From Rhizopus arrhizus (taxonomy: Eukaryota > Mucoromycota > Mucoromycetes > Mucorales > Rhizopodaceae), in assembly GCA_024220505.1 (NCBI GenBank), contig JAKZZE010000001.1:62001-126000 (forward strand): a stretch of DNA of 64,000 nt, written 5' to 3'. A program made the position numbers and the translations under genes. This document shows, piece after piece, positions 9,522 through 21,320 of this stretch. The notes under the pieces were generated by a model, which saw only the letters and a list, made by a program, of their open reading frames with translations, had not been told where the DNA came from and did no database searches. Position 1 is the first letter of the stretch; each line of letters begins with the position of its first letter.

Positions 9522-10252
9522 TGTGAGATTGTTAGGCTTTCGGGTTTAAGTAGGTTTGGTATAAGTTATTGAGACAAAGTTTTGGTAATCGAATAAAGTA
9601 TTGGATAAATTAATATCCAAAAAAGAGTAGATAATTTGAGTTGTAAGTTCGCTTGAGTAGAGTGACCACCAAATGTGAGATTGGAGTTTATAGGGTTTAT
9701 ATAGTATAAAATAGGTTTGATTTAAGAGAGTCTTGATATAATATCAAAGGTTTAGGTAGGATTTGATTCCAAAAAGAGTAATGATTTGAATTTAAGTTCG
9801 CTTGTAATAAGTGACCACCAGATCTTGTTAAGTAGATCAAACTGTTGTGAATAAAATAAAGTAAAAAGATAAAAAAAAAGGGATTACAATGAAGTGTATT
9901 TGCTTCAAGGGACTTCTTGTTCTTGATATTTGATAAAATAAAAGAAAAACAAAAGAGATTTACTTTGTATGATATTTATTAAAATAATCAAAAGTAAAGT
10001 AAGTAAAGTAAAACAAAAGTTAAAAGTGAAGTAAGTAAGTCAAGAGTAAGTATAAGAAATATTGAAGTTATTTATATGTTTTTGGCTTTTCTGATTATAT
10101 ACTGTTTTTGATGATTTTGTGGATATTCTGTATTTTTTTGTATTTTTCTGGATTTATCTGTATTCATACGTATTTGTTTGTATTTTCCTGGATTTGAATT
10201 AGTTGGAGAGAGAAAAGTCAAATGCTGCAAAAGTTTGCTGCATTGTGTTACA
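9522..10252 (-). repeat. G1 right LTR (5' LTR)
   Basis: This 731-bp LTR is the partner of 157-887. It also contains the two embedded PBS-like units. It ends 115 bp before the 3' end of the tRNA-Gln gene. Confidence 0.85.
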
Positions 10253-10367
10253 ATGGCAACAAAGCTACACTACATTATCTTATAAAATATCTGTTCGTGA
10301 TCAAGCACGACAACACACAAGAACGACAGACCAATAAAAAATATAAAAACCTAACCTGCACCTTCAA

Positions 10368-10439
10368 AGGTCCCACCGAGAATCGAACTCGGATCACCGG
10401 ATTCAAAGACCGATATGATAACCATTACACTATAGGACC
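10368..10439 (-). tRNA. tRNA-Gln (anticodon UUG)
   Basis: The minus strand folds as a 72-nt tRNA: acceptor GGTCCTA pairs with TGGGACC, the D-loop has TAATGG, the anticodon loop is CTTTGAA (UUG), and the T-arm contains GTTCGATTC. One U-U mismatch closes the anticodon stem (positions 31-39). There is no intron. T runs follow on the transcribed strand near 10336-10350, a likely Pol III terminator. Confidence 0.9.
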
Positions 10440-10450
10440 AGATTGACATG

Positions 10451-10495
10451 TGACAAAGTCGGATTTTAGTCGATGATCGCCTATGATTCGTTTTT
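10451..10495 (+). repeat. fragment of a G2-type LTR upstream of tRNA-Gln
   Basis: The 45 bp starting TGACAAAGTCGG match the first 45 bp of the G2 LTR at 26327 with a few changes. The fragment starts 11 bp upstream of the tRNA 5' end and is cut off by the left end of K1 at 10496. Orientation relative to the tRNA is the same as for G2 at tRNA-Asn. Confidence 0.8.
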
Positions 10496-12039
10496 CACTG
10501 CAAATAATCGTTCCAATTATGTACAGGATTGCGCAGGATTGCTCTTCGTTTGGGTAACAAATTGTTACTTTTTTTCGTGAAAAAAATTAAATCTTGCTGT
10601 ATTGATCATTTTCGAATTTTGAAAAAAGATTTAGATGCGAAAAAAATAAAGAAATTTAACGATGTTATTATTTTATTTGTAGGGTAAATATTCATGGAGT
10701 TATTCACATTTTTAAAGAAATGTCTTTTTTTATAAACGATCTTTTTTTGGAAAGCGTATTTCTCTCCATTGTTTAAAGACCGATGTTTTCTTTTTTTTAT
10801 TTTTGAGGGCAAAATGCGGAAATCAAAAGCACCGTGCGATTATTTTGTCCAGAAGAATACATATTAGGAAGGCAATCTGTGATCTTTAGCTAAGCTCATT
10901 GGAAATGTGTAACAGAACATAACAAAATAGTTGCGTTTAGTAAAAAAAAGAAGAAGCTGAAAGATTAAAAGTAAAAAAAAAAGACAAAGTTAAAAAAAAG
11001 ACCTAGTGAAAAAAAAAAAAAAGAGCATAGCAATAAAAGGTTCCTTATTCAAATGAAAACAATAATCTAAGAACAAATATGTTTTATAAAAATACAAATG
11101 CTTTTACATTATAACAAAAGAATACGTGTATATTCTCAAAAGAATAAAAAGTAAAGAAGCTCTGCTCACATTTTGTTGCAAGGCAGTTATAATTAACAAA
11201 TACAAGCACAATTTTTTTGGTTTCAAGTGAAGAGATTACTTTATTATTTTTTATGACAAATAATACAAAAGAATATATGTTTTTAAGCTTATATTAGTTC
11301 ATTACTTACTTTGTATTTGCAGATGGGTGTAATTTGCAATTAGCCATTAGCCATCAGCCATTAGAGATGTTAACATTGTCAACTTTCTTTATCAAAAAGG
11401 GCTTTTTAACAACAAGCAGTAATATAAGTTTGATATTCTTATAGTTTTATCGTGTTAAAGCGAAAAACTTTGCTCATGAGGTTCATGTTCGTCATCCGAA
11501 TGTGTCCCATTAGGAATTCCTAATGTAAAAAAAAAAAAAAAAAAAAAAAAAGAAACCGACATTAGACTTGGTTGTTATTACTTTTTTATAAGCTTACATT
11601 TGACCAGTGCTTGAGCTTTCCTTTTTTTTGTTTTGTGCCTTTGGCATCTAGTGTATTCCATGAAACAAAACTAGGGAGAAAAAAAAAAGATGTTGTTTTA
11701 CTGCTATAATTTGTTAAGATACCGACTTTTTTTTTATTTCAAGTAAAAATAAAATAAAATAAAATAAATAATAACCTTCCTCCTAAACATATTGCATTCA
11801 AGTAATAAAACTTGTTCAAGCAATGTATAAGTTATCTTTTGGGATACCATTAAATGTAAACTACATGAAAAGCAATTGTTTTTGTTTTCTAATATAGATA
11901 GACAGTGAATAAGTGTAACATTGGTAAAATAAGGCTACAAAAAAGCACTTCTCTTTTTTTTTTTTCTTTTTTTTTCTTCTCTTTTTTATAAAAGGTAAGT
12001 TCTTAATATTACATATGTATTCTATTCCTATTCTAATGG

Positions 12040-12410
12040 TACTTGTACTTTAGTAAAGATGTATCGATTGCTTTCTTTATGGTTTAAATAGTCTTTATAA
12101 AGTCTCTTTCCCAGAATTGTAGTTGCTTCTTCTTTTATTTGTTGGTATAAGCTTGACTGGTATCTTTTTTTTTTTTTCTTTTTTTTTTCATGGTCCATCC
12201 AAAGCAAGGTACTATTACTTTTGCTACATATACTCAATAGCTAATAATTATTATAGATGCCTGCTGCTTCCTTTTTTTTTACTTATTGGTAAAAGCTTAG
12301 CAAATTTTCTTCCCCTTGTCTATCTAAAGAAAGGTACTATTGCTTTTACGATATATATACGATGGCTAATAATTATTATAGATAAATGCTGCTCTGCTTT
12401 GGCCTCTTTC
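12040..12410. repeat. medium tandem repeats in the K1 right arm
   Basis: Imperfect units of roughly 115 bp share AAGGTACTATTACTTTT, then TAGCTAATAATTATTATAGAT and TGCTGCTTCC, then TATAAGCTT or AAAAGCTTAG. Two to three copies are visible here and about three more in K3 (39945-40250). Confidence 0.65.
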
Positions 12411-12728
12411 TGTTTCTTTCCTGGTTTTTACTTTGGTTCTTAAGTACTGATGTACTTCCATCTTTTGCTTTAAGTGCCCTGGTCCTTGTGTCTTTGAATC
12501 CTAGAATCCTTGAGCTTGCTTTTTTTTTTCTTTTCTTTTGAGAACTTTTTGAGTTCCACGAGATTAATTGATGTATTTTTAGATTAGATGCTGCTATTCT
12601 GGTGACATTAGGTAAGTCAAGTACACAGTTAAAACGCTACGAGCAAAGAAATATCATATTTTGTTATTATTATTTTATTCAAATAAAAATAAAGTTATTT
12701 TTTATAAACAAAATCCCTATTTTTTGTG

Positions 12729-12840
12729 TATATAAAGCAATATTTATTGCAGTATGAATGGTCGATAAAGAAGTATATAAAGCAATATGAGTGGTCGATA
12801 AAGAAGTATATAAAGCAATATGAGTGGTTTATAAAAGAGC
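12729..12840. repeat. 33-bp subterminal tandem repeat, K1
   Basis: About three head-to-tail copies of a 33-bp unit containing AAGCAATATGAGTGGTCGAT and AAAGAAGTATAT. The same array is near the right end of K2 (21175-21320) and K3 (40612-40825). The unit length is a multiple of three, which creates spurious repetitive ORFs. Confidence 0.85.
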
Positions 12841-13691
12841 AAAAAGACAAATAAAGTAGTGTTTTACAAAGCGTGATTGGTTGCCAAGCACCATTAGATG
12901 TCAAATTGATAATAAACAAGAGCCACAACGTAACTGATGAAAGGTCCACCTTGCAAGATCAGTTAACGAAAAAGTCTCCCAACAGTCTCCTGTGTTGGCC
13001 ACAAATCTTGCACCATCACTTAACCAAAGGACAAACAACAACTTACACGATTTGTGGCAGAGACAGGAGGCTGTGCGTCCACCAATCTCTTACCCGATGG
13101 CACACGATTGTAAATTATTTCGCAAGATTGGTAAGCAATCTGGTACCAAATTTGCACTATTATTTGCAGTGTTTGCACTGCAAATAATGTTGCGCCTTTG
13201 ACGTAGAATTCTGATATCGGTGACAGTCATAGGTCCACAGATTTTAAAGTTTTTTTTTAAAAAAACATTATATCTTGCTGTATTGGTCATTTTCGAAATA
13301 TGAAAAAAGATTTAGATGCGAAAAAAATAAAGAAATTAAGTAATGTTATTGTTTTCATTGTAGGGTAAATATTCATAAAGTTATTCACGTTTTAAAAAAA
13401 TGTCTTTTTTTTTTTACAGATGATCTTTTTTTGGAAAGCTTGTTTTCCTCTATCGTTGAAAGACCGATATCTTCTTTTTTTTATTTTTGAGGGCAAAATG
13501 CGGAAATCAAAAGCACCATGCGATTATTTTGATCAGAAGAATACATATTAGGAAGGCAGTCTGTGCTTTTTAGCTTAGCTCATTAGAAACGTGTAACAGA
13601 ATGTAACAAAATAGTTGCGTTTGGGAAAAAAAAAGAAGCTGAAAAATTAAAAGTAAAAAAAAAAGACAAAGTTAAAAAAAAAGACCTAGTG

Positions 13692-13727
<36 letters not shown>

Positions 13728-14515
13728 ATAGCAATAAAATGTTACTTATTCAAATGAAAACAATAACCTAACAGTAAACATGTTTTATAAAAATACAAAT
13801 ACTTTTACATTATAACAAAAAAATACGTGTATATTTTAAAAAGAATAAAAAAAAAAGAAGCTTTGTTAACATCTTGTTAGAAGGCAATTATAATTAATAG
13901 ATACAAGCACAATTTTTTTGTTTTTCAAGTAAATAGATTGCTTTATTATTTTTTTTATGACAGATAACATAATAGAATATATGTTTTTAAGCTTATATTA
14001 GTTCATTACTTACTTTATGTTTACACATGGGTGTAATTTGCAATTAGCCATTAGCCATTAGCCATTAGAGATGTTAACATTGCCAACTTCCTTTATCAAA
14101 AAGGGCTTTTCAACAACAAGCAGTAATATAAGTTTGATATTCTTATAGTTTTATCGTGTTAAAACGAACAACTTTGCTCATGTGGCTCATGTTCGTCATC
14201 CGAATGTGTCCCATTAGGAATTCCTAATGTAAAAAAAAAAAAAAAAAAAAAAAAGAAACCGACATTAGACTTGGTTGTTATTACTTTTTTATAAGCTTAC
14301 ATTTGACCAGTGCTTGAGCTTTCCTTTTTTTTGTTTTGTGCCTTTGGCATCTAGTGTATTCCATGAAACAAAACAAGGGAAAAAAAAAGAAGTTGTTTTA
14401 CTGCCTTATTTCATTGTTTAAGCACCGACTGTTTTTGCAAATTTACTACTCGTTTTTTATCAGGCGCATTTTTTTTTTCTTCTTTATTTCTTTACAAAAT
14501 ACTAAATTCTTCAAA

Positions 14516-17377
14516 ATGAACAACATCAACAACATTAAAATCGCTTGCACTTGTACCGAATGCAGCATGCATCCCGGTGGATTTAGAAGACTTGCAAAGA
14601 GAACTGTTCTTACTCATAAGCGTCTGGACAGATTCAGAGGAAGAGGTTATAGTTTTTATTTTTTCGTATAAACGCACTCGTGTTAATGTAAAAAAAAAAA
14701 AAAATAGAGTCCAGAAGACAAGTAGCCGAAGTCATGCAACAACCAACAGCCGTCCCTGAAAACGAAAGTGAGCATACCACCTTTGAAGGTATATTTTCAG
14801 TCGACAAAGCATTTTACATTAGAAAGGATTTATTTATTGAACTGTATTTTACAATTTGTTAGACCACATGAATGTTGATGGAGAGGAGGAATTGAGCCAC
14901 GAAGAACAGCTCAAGCATCTTTTGGTGCTCTACGTGGTTCTTTTTCAAGCAAAGTACCTCTCTGTACAAGCTGGTGAAGAATTGTTGGCCTTTCTCTCTT
15001 TCTTTGTTCGTGCTCTTGGCCATGGCATGGAGATACCAACAAAGATCTCCACGGCTCGTGTCATGGTCAACTACTCGTCTGCCAGCAGTGGTGTTTCTCG
15101 TTTTCTTGTCTGTTCCCTTTGCAGAAGCGTTTACACCACGGGAAGTTTGCATGCCCGACAATGCTCTTATGTCAGGTTTGCAAACAACCCTCACCGCCAA
15201 GAACAACCATGTGGTAATCCTCTTTTTGTTGGAAGCACCGTCAAGCCTGCCCTTGAGTACCCTTACAACTCAATTTTGGAAACGTTAAAGAAGTTTTTTG
15301 CTCGTCCTGCCTTCGAGTTCCAAATTGAGCAGTGGAGAAGTAGATCGGTGGAAGAGGATGTTCTTTACGACATCTATGATGGTAGAGTTTGGAGTCAGCT
15401 TGCCGACTCAAATGCTCAGCCATTTGTCAACAAAGAAAGGTCGTTGATGGTGTCGTTGAATGTGGACTGGTTTCAGCCTAGTGACGGTATGCACTATTCT
15501 TGTGGTGGTGTGTACCTCACTATCAACAATCTCCCAAGAAGTTCAAGGATGAAGACTTCCAACGTTATTCTTGTTGGTATGATTCCTGGTCCTGGCGAGC
15601 CCACGGATGACCAAATTCAAAACTTCTTGCGGCCAATGGTGGATGAGTTGATTGTCCTGTACGATGGTGTGGTTATACCCACCTATCAATGCCCAAATGG
15701 TGTGCTTGTTCGTGTTGCTTTAATGTCAGTCAATTGCGACATACCTGCAGCGCGTAAAGTAGCCGGGTTTATGGGGCAGTCAGCTCATAAGGCTTGTAAC
15801 AAATGCTCAACTATCTTTCCTAGAATCAGTACTGGTGTGAATTCATCCAAGCCTGATTTTTCCAACTTTGATGATGAACACTGGATAATGAGGGACAGTA
15901 TTCAACAAAGACAAGAAGCATTTGACTGGCTGAATGCAACTCACATCACTCAGCAAAGAGCCTTACAGACGAGCACGGGGAGTAAATGGAGTGAGCTCCA
16001 TAGACTTTGTTATTTTGATGTGGTGAGATTGACAGCTGTGGATCCAATGCACAACTTGTTTCTTGGTACACCAAAAAGAATGATTGAAGTTTGGGAAGGC
16101 CGTGGTTTGCTCACTGTAAATGATTTCAAGGCAATGGCTGATGAATCTAGCTCAGTTATCATTCCTTCTCAATACTGCAAGATATCTAGATGTATGTAAC
16201 AAATATAAAAAACTTTAATTCATGTTCAAGCTAACAATTATTTTTTTTTTAAAAAAAAAAAGCCAAGATTGAAAGTTGTTTCAGTAACATGAAATCAGAC
16301 GAGTGGAGAACGTGGTGCGTTGTGCTGTCGCCATTTCTCTTGAAACAGAAACTGGCAAGAGAGCACTTTGACAATTGGATGCTGTACGTTGAAGCGGTGA
16401 AATTGGTCACTGGGCCCCTTGTTACAAATGAAGACATAGACATAGCCCATTCACTCTTTAAAAATTTTGGCAAGACTTGTGTTCGACTATATGGAAACTC
16501 TATGGCAACACCAAACATGCACATGCATATGCATCTCAAGGAATGCTTTTTGGACTTTGGTCCTTCTTATGCCTTTTGGCTTTATGGTTTCGAACGCCTT
16601 AATGGTAACATAAAAAATATAAACATTAATTTTAAGACAGGCTTCGAAACAACCTATGCAATTATGTTTATCCAAAATGTTCATACACAAGACCTCATAC
16701 ACTCATTACATTCATTCATTAACACAACCAACAATGACATGCTCCTATTAGTGAAATCTATAGAAAAGATAGGCGAGGTTACGAGTGATGAGAGTGGTTT
16801 AACGCCATTTGACTACTCTCGTTTCATAGACGGGCCTAGTTTATTCAATTCGACGATTACTGGTAGTGAGCCTCTGCCACCAACCTCCTATCCTTTAAAA
16901 TACAACAAAAAAACACACCTTATATGCCATGAACATTATGAAGCTTTAAAAGCCTATTATATCTACACCTATGCAACTAATACATACATCGATACTACTA
17001 TACATTCATTTAAAAATATCACTTTGCTTGGACAACTTTATCAGCCAGCAATTAACAATTCCTTTTCATCATCACCTTCATCATTCATTCAGGCCATTGT
17101 CGACAATCAACTGCGCATTGGTCAAATATCATATCTTTTCACACATTCATTTAACAATATGACTCATTACTTTGCATTTGTCAATTGGTACAGCCATGCG
17201 ACCCAGCATTTCCCCACCTTCGATGGTACTGGCATCCAAGTGTGGAAGAATCAATATGAACCAGTGTCAAGACTTAGCATACTTCCAATTCATCGAATTT
17301 ATAACCCTGTTGCTGTCAAATCATACATCGATAACCACATCCTCACTCTCTCTCTTCCAAGAAAAATTTATATGTAA
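14516..17377 (+). CDS. K2 Tnp2-type transposase (4 exons)
   Basis: The model joins 14516-14645, 14708-14788, 14863-16191 and 16263-17377 (884 aa, all GT-AG, phases consistent with the K3 copy). It is expected to cut and rejoin the K termini in the nucleus. The N-terminus has a small Cys cluster (ACTCTECSMHPGGF, followed by THK) that may bind zinc. The Tnp2 core includes SLNVDWFQPSDG, the strand MIPGPGEPTDD, MSVNCDIPAARK, HKACNKCSTIF and the family hallmark VDPMHNLFLGTPKRM. Exon 4 carries SKIESCFSNMKSDEWRTW, MHMHMHLKECFLDFGP and SYAFWLYGFERLNG. The reading frame is intact. The family is that of CACTA/EnSpm elements; exact start and exon 2 rest on comparison with K3. Confidence 0.85.
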
Positions 17378-17566
17378 CAAATATGCAAAACCATTAAATC
17401 ATTCATTTATCTATCGATATTATTATTATTATTTTTATTTTATTACATATTTTACTAAAGAATCATTCAATAGACTAGCTTTTTTTTTTAACAAATGTTT
17501 ATTCAATTTAAAAAACGACAACAAAACAAGGAACAAAAAGGAAAGGAAAAAAAAAAAAGTGGATGC

Positions 17567-18831
17567 CTATGGCATTGGGTTGACGGCGGCAAAGGAGGAA
17601 GAACCAGAAACAGAAGTTGGAAAGCCAAGAGCAGGGGAAGAAAAAGCCCAGGAAGGGTAATACTCATGGTCGAGCTTATCAGGGAACTCCACCTCAACAT
17701 TTTCTATTCTTCTTCTAATAGCTGGTGGAGCCCCCTTTTTCTTTAACAAGTCTTTGTGCCCTTTCTGCAGCTCTTTGTGGAATTCCACTACCTGTAGGCA
17801 ATTAAGGTATATTAGAAAAAGAGGTTTATTGATATGTTATACTTACTCTTTCACTTCTGAATGATGGCCGCTTGACAATAAATGTACGGCCATCTTCATC
17901 TTCTGGGCCATCCTCCTCATCAGAGGTCCAAGCAACCGTCAAGATCTTTTCGGCAAATGGGAACCGGGCGTGGTATGCTTCTGCGTTGGCGTTGTAAGCA
18001 ATCCTCCTGTTAAGGAGTTTCTATCATAAAGTATTGATATAAGTAATATAGGCATTTTATATTATGATTTTTTGAATATCAAGTACTTACTGCATTTACG
18101 CGGCTGCGGCAGGCTGACGTTGGTGTCGCCACAGCTTTCCCATTTGCCTTATCCACCATATAATAGAACTTACTTCTAATCATGGTGAATATCTGCGAAT
18201 CAGTCAGGCAATTGAAGCGTTGGTGCTTCCTGACTTCATCGCGCAACAGATTTTTTACTTTTCTGTTGGCCTTGTCGGTGATGGACTTGAGCGTATCAAA
18301 CTTGATGCCACGGCCAACCAAGTATTCACGGTAGTGATCAGCTATGTGATCCTATAATGTAAGTGAAAAAATTAAGAAATAAAGTTATTAAATTGAATTT
18401 GCTAATTGATACTTTAATTTTAAACTTACACTACACTGCTTTTTGATCTTGTTGACCTCAGCCACAGAAACATACTGCTGCCCTTGCTGTGGCTGTTGAA
18501 CTGGATGTTGCTGCTGCTGCTGCTGCTGCTGCTGTTGCTGTTGCCACATTTGAGCAAAAAACTGCATTTGGGCAGCCATCATCTCTGGTGTGAAACTAGA
18601 GGCTGCTCCAATAGCCTCTGCACCAGTATGGCTACCAAATGTTGCAACAGGAGCGGCCACAGGAGCAGAAACGGGAACAGGAGCAGAAGCGGGAACAGGA
18701 GCGGGAGCAGGGAAAAGAGAAGAGGAAGAAGGAACAACAGTGGATGATGATCCAGCGATATTTGAAGAAACTCTTGCCCTTTTTGGGGCATTGCTGGGAA
18801 CGTTGATGGGTGTAGCGACGCGTCTAGACAT
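17567..18831 (-). CDS. K2 ORF2, putative accessory transposition protein (4 exons)
   Basis: Exons on the minus strand are 18831-18430, 18351-18091, 18020-17847 and 17791-17567 (353 aa; the first three introns start GTAAGT). No known domain is recognised. The N-terminus MSRRVATPINVPSNAPKRAR is basic and conserved with K3. Then comes a Ser/Pro/Ala-rich stretch and a poly-Q tract of about 12. Exon 2 has a conserved block starting HYREYLVGRGIKFDTLK, exon 3 has TSDEEDGPEDEDGRTFIVKR, and exon 4 ends near YYPSWAFSSPALGF. It is convergent with the transposase (190 bp between stops). By analogy with TnpA of plant CACTA elements it may bind the subterminal repeats; that is inference. Confidence 0.75.
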
Positions 18832-19468
18832 TTTTTAAAATAAAGTATAAAGAAGAAGAAAAAAGAAGAATGTGCTACATTGTTTTTATATTCTTCAGTT
18901 TATTTTGTACTCTTTTTTTTTTTTTTTAAAAAAAAAGAAAAAAAAAACACTATTAGGGTTGAAGATGTTAAATTTAAATAAAGAATAAGTCTAACAATAT
19001 ATAAACAAGCTTTTTGAATATTTTAATAGCTGAACTATGTTAAAAAATGCAGTTGAAACGAGCTTTCATGGTTATTAGAATTTACTGATACTGAATAATT
19101 GTAGCACTTGTAAAATGAAGCTATAAAAAAAGTACTTTTTTTTCCCTTTTTTTTTCCTTTTTTTTTTTAAAAAAAAAATCTTTTCCGAAAGGTAAGTTCT
19201 TAATATTATATATACTCTATTATTGCTCTAATGGTATTTGTACTTTAGTAAAGTTGTGTTGGTTGCTTTCTTTATAGTTTAAATTGTCTTTATAAAGTCT
19301 TTTTCCCAGGATTATAGTTGCTTCTTCTTTTACTTGTTGGTATAAGCTTGGCTGGTGTCTTTTTTTCTTCTTTTATCTCGTGGTTCGTCTAAAGCAAGGT
19401 ACTATTACTTTTACTATATACTCCATAACTAATATTTATTATAGATGCGTTCTGCTTCCTTTTTTTTA

Positions 19469-21117
19469 CACTAGGTGAAAAAATAGGGACAACCTTTTCG
19501 AAAATTTCATTTCATGCAGCATATAGCATTAAGAGAAGGTTGCCTCATGACGCTAGCAATATGTTAAAAAGAGGTTAATGTGTAAAGTATTTCATCAAAA
19601 TATGATGAGCCAACTATGGAAAATGAGGGAGTAATGCATGTATAATTGGTCAAATTTTAGATACTCCACAGCTCAGTTTTAGACCATATTTCGTACTCTT
19701 CTAATTTGACCTGGAATATCAGCTACAATTAAAATGCAAACCAATTCTAATTTTAGCTATGCACATTCCTATAATTAATAATATAAAATGGGTGCTGCTT
19801 TCCTCCATTCATACATTCTTTTTTTTTCATTATATTCTTCTTACTTCCTGTGAAGTTTCTCTTACTTATGCTTCGCGCTTTATCTCAAGACACGCAAGAC
19901 AGCATCAAGTCTGCACTGATGAGCAATAGAGTCCCAAAGGATATTGCTGGTGAATTTGGTATCCATCCCAAGACAGTTAGGAGATATAGAAACAAGCTAT
20001 TTGGGCCAATGGTACCCGCGACACGTGGTAGACATACACTTGTGTCATCTGCTACGAAGGAATATATCATGGTATTACTGATTAAAGGAGCCCTAAAGAC
20101 AGCCAAGGACGTACATCGGATGCTCATACAACTTGGGTATTCTATGACTTACCGTTCAGCAATAAACGTCCTTGTATCAATGGGTTTTAATTCTAGGCGT
20201 AAAAAGAAGCTGCCTCTTTTAACTAATAACCACCGCAAGCAGAGGTTAGCATGGGCAAAGAAGTATCAAAACTGGTCTATACAACAGTGGCATCAAATAG
20301 TGTTCTCCGATGAAACGAAAATTAACATTTGGGGATCTGATGGCTGCAGATACTATTGGACCCAGTCTGGTGATGTCCTTCGTCCACACCACATAGATCT
20401 TTCAGTGAAGGATGGTAGCGGCAAATTGGTAATGTGGGGATGTATAACCAGTGAGGGATCAGGATATGCGTGCCAGGTATACGATGGTACTATGGACTCC
20501 TTGGTGTACCAGCATATTCTTGGAGCAACTTACATGGAAACGCTGAAGTACTATGGTATGAACAAGCGCACTATTTACTTTTAACAAGATAACGACCCAA
20601 AGCACAAGTCGAAACCAACAATGTCATGGCTCCAACAAAACAAGGTCCAGTACATTAACGATTGGCCACCTAATAGTCCGGATCTGAATCCTATAGAGCA
20701 TGTGTGGCATTTGCTGAAACTTAGGTTAAGCCTTTATGAACGAAAGGCCAGAAACATCGACGAGCTATGGGAACGAGTTGACTTTGGATGGAACAGGCTA
20801 GATAAAGATGATTGTAGAAGTTACATTGACAGCATGCCTGATCGCATAGCAGCGGTACTCAAATCAAAAGGGAGATTTACTCGTTATTAAATAAATACTA
20901 CCCATTTTATAATATAACGATTATAAAATTATTGCAACTATTTCCTCTTTTCTTCCGCCATATGTTATCCTGATTAGTTTTATATGCGGGAAACGTAATA
21001 CTCACTACCTAAGGTTACGCTCTATAGGCATGGCTTGGATGTCGTACGGAGTGGAGGGGAAAAAAAAAAAGTTAAAAATTATTTTAGGGTAGGTTGTCCC
21101 TATTTTTTCACCTAGTG
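19469..21117 (+). mobile_element. TcA, Tc1/mariner-like element in K2
   Basis: A 1649-bp element flanked by TA (19467-19468, 21118-21119). Its inverted repeats begin CACTAGGTGAAAAAATAGGG. It encodes one plus-strand transposase that is intact except for a single in-frame stop. Confidence 0.9.
19868..20890 (+). pseudogene. TcA transposase (DD34E), one nonsense codon
   Basis: A Tc1-family transposase of about 340 codons. The N-terminal helix-turn-helix reads NRVPKDIAGEFGIHPKTVRR. The catalytic core has D in VFSDETKIN, D in QDNDPKHK and E in NSPDLNPIEHVWHLLK, 34 residues after the second D. The first ATG that fits is 19868. A TAA at 20582-20584 interrupts the frame right before QDNDPKH, where relatives normally have a second Gln, so one C-to-T change explains it. 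The frame is otherwise open to the end, making this a very young lesion. Confidence 0.88.
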
Positions 21118-21174
21118 TATTTTATTCAAATAAAAAAAAGCTATTTTTTATAAACAAAATCCCTATTTTTTTGT

Positions 21175-21320
21175 ATATATAAAGCAATATTTATTGCAAT
21201 ATGAATGGTCGATAAAGAAGTATATAAAGCAATATAAGTGGTTTATAAAGAAATATATAAGGCAATATGAGTGGTTCATAAAGAAGTATATAAGGCAATA
21301 TGAGTGGTTTATAAAGAGTA
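21175..21320. repeat. 33-bp subterminal tandem repeat, K2
   Basis: About four copies of the K-family unit AAGCAATATGAGTGGTTYATAAAG. It lies between the TcA insertion and the K2 right end. Confidence 0.85.

Larger units (their letters stand above)
157..10252 (-). mobile_element. Ty3/gypsy LTR retrotransposon G1
   Basis: The element has two near-identical 731-bp LTRs, a PBS-like site at 9503-9519, and minus-strand gag, protease, RT-RNase H, integrase and a further unknown ORF. It is about 8.5 kb without the nested TcB1. The close LTR match indicates a recent insertion, although gag is split and the PR-RT join has lost frame. The bases beside the 3' LTR (888 onward) are not a clean purine tract: the minus strand reads CCACCCCGGGCATC before the LTR. 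The left flank is not a normal target site because PBS and leader sequence continues there. Confidence 0.85.
10496..13171. mobile_element. K1, non-autonomous CACTG-ended transposon
   Basis: A 2676-bp element with inverted ends CACTGCAAATAAT...ATTATTTGCAGTG and a 3-bp target duplication TTT (10493-10495, 13172-13174). Its left 1.2 kb resembles the left end of K2 (13176-14400) and K3, and its right 1.2 kb resembles the right end of K3. The transposase and ORF2 region is missing, with the junction somewhere near 11700-11950. No gene is visible, only A/T-rich sequence, homopolymer runs and subterminal repeats. Confidence 0.85.

Noticed and set aside
10580..12000. Protein genes in the K1 left arm
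   Set aside because: Only short Lys/Phe-rich frames; the sequence matches the non-coding left arms of K2 and K3.
12695..12949. Repetitive ORFs such as the one with repeated FIDHSYC blocks (also 40578-40859 and 40642-40836)
   Set aside because: They are translations of the 33-bp subterminal repeat, which is a multiple of three; no start context or other support.
16200..16262. Transposase of K2 split into two genes
   Set aside because: The gap is a GT-AG intron at the same position and phase as in K3.
18484..18838. Plus-strand ORFs rich in Leu, Arg or Gly opposite ORF2 exon 1
   Set aside because: Antisense of the poly-Q and Pro/Ala tracts of ORF2.
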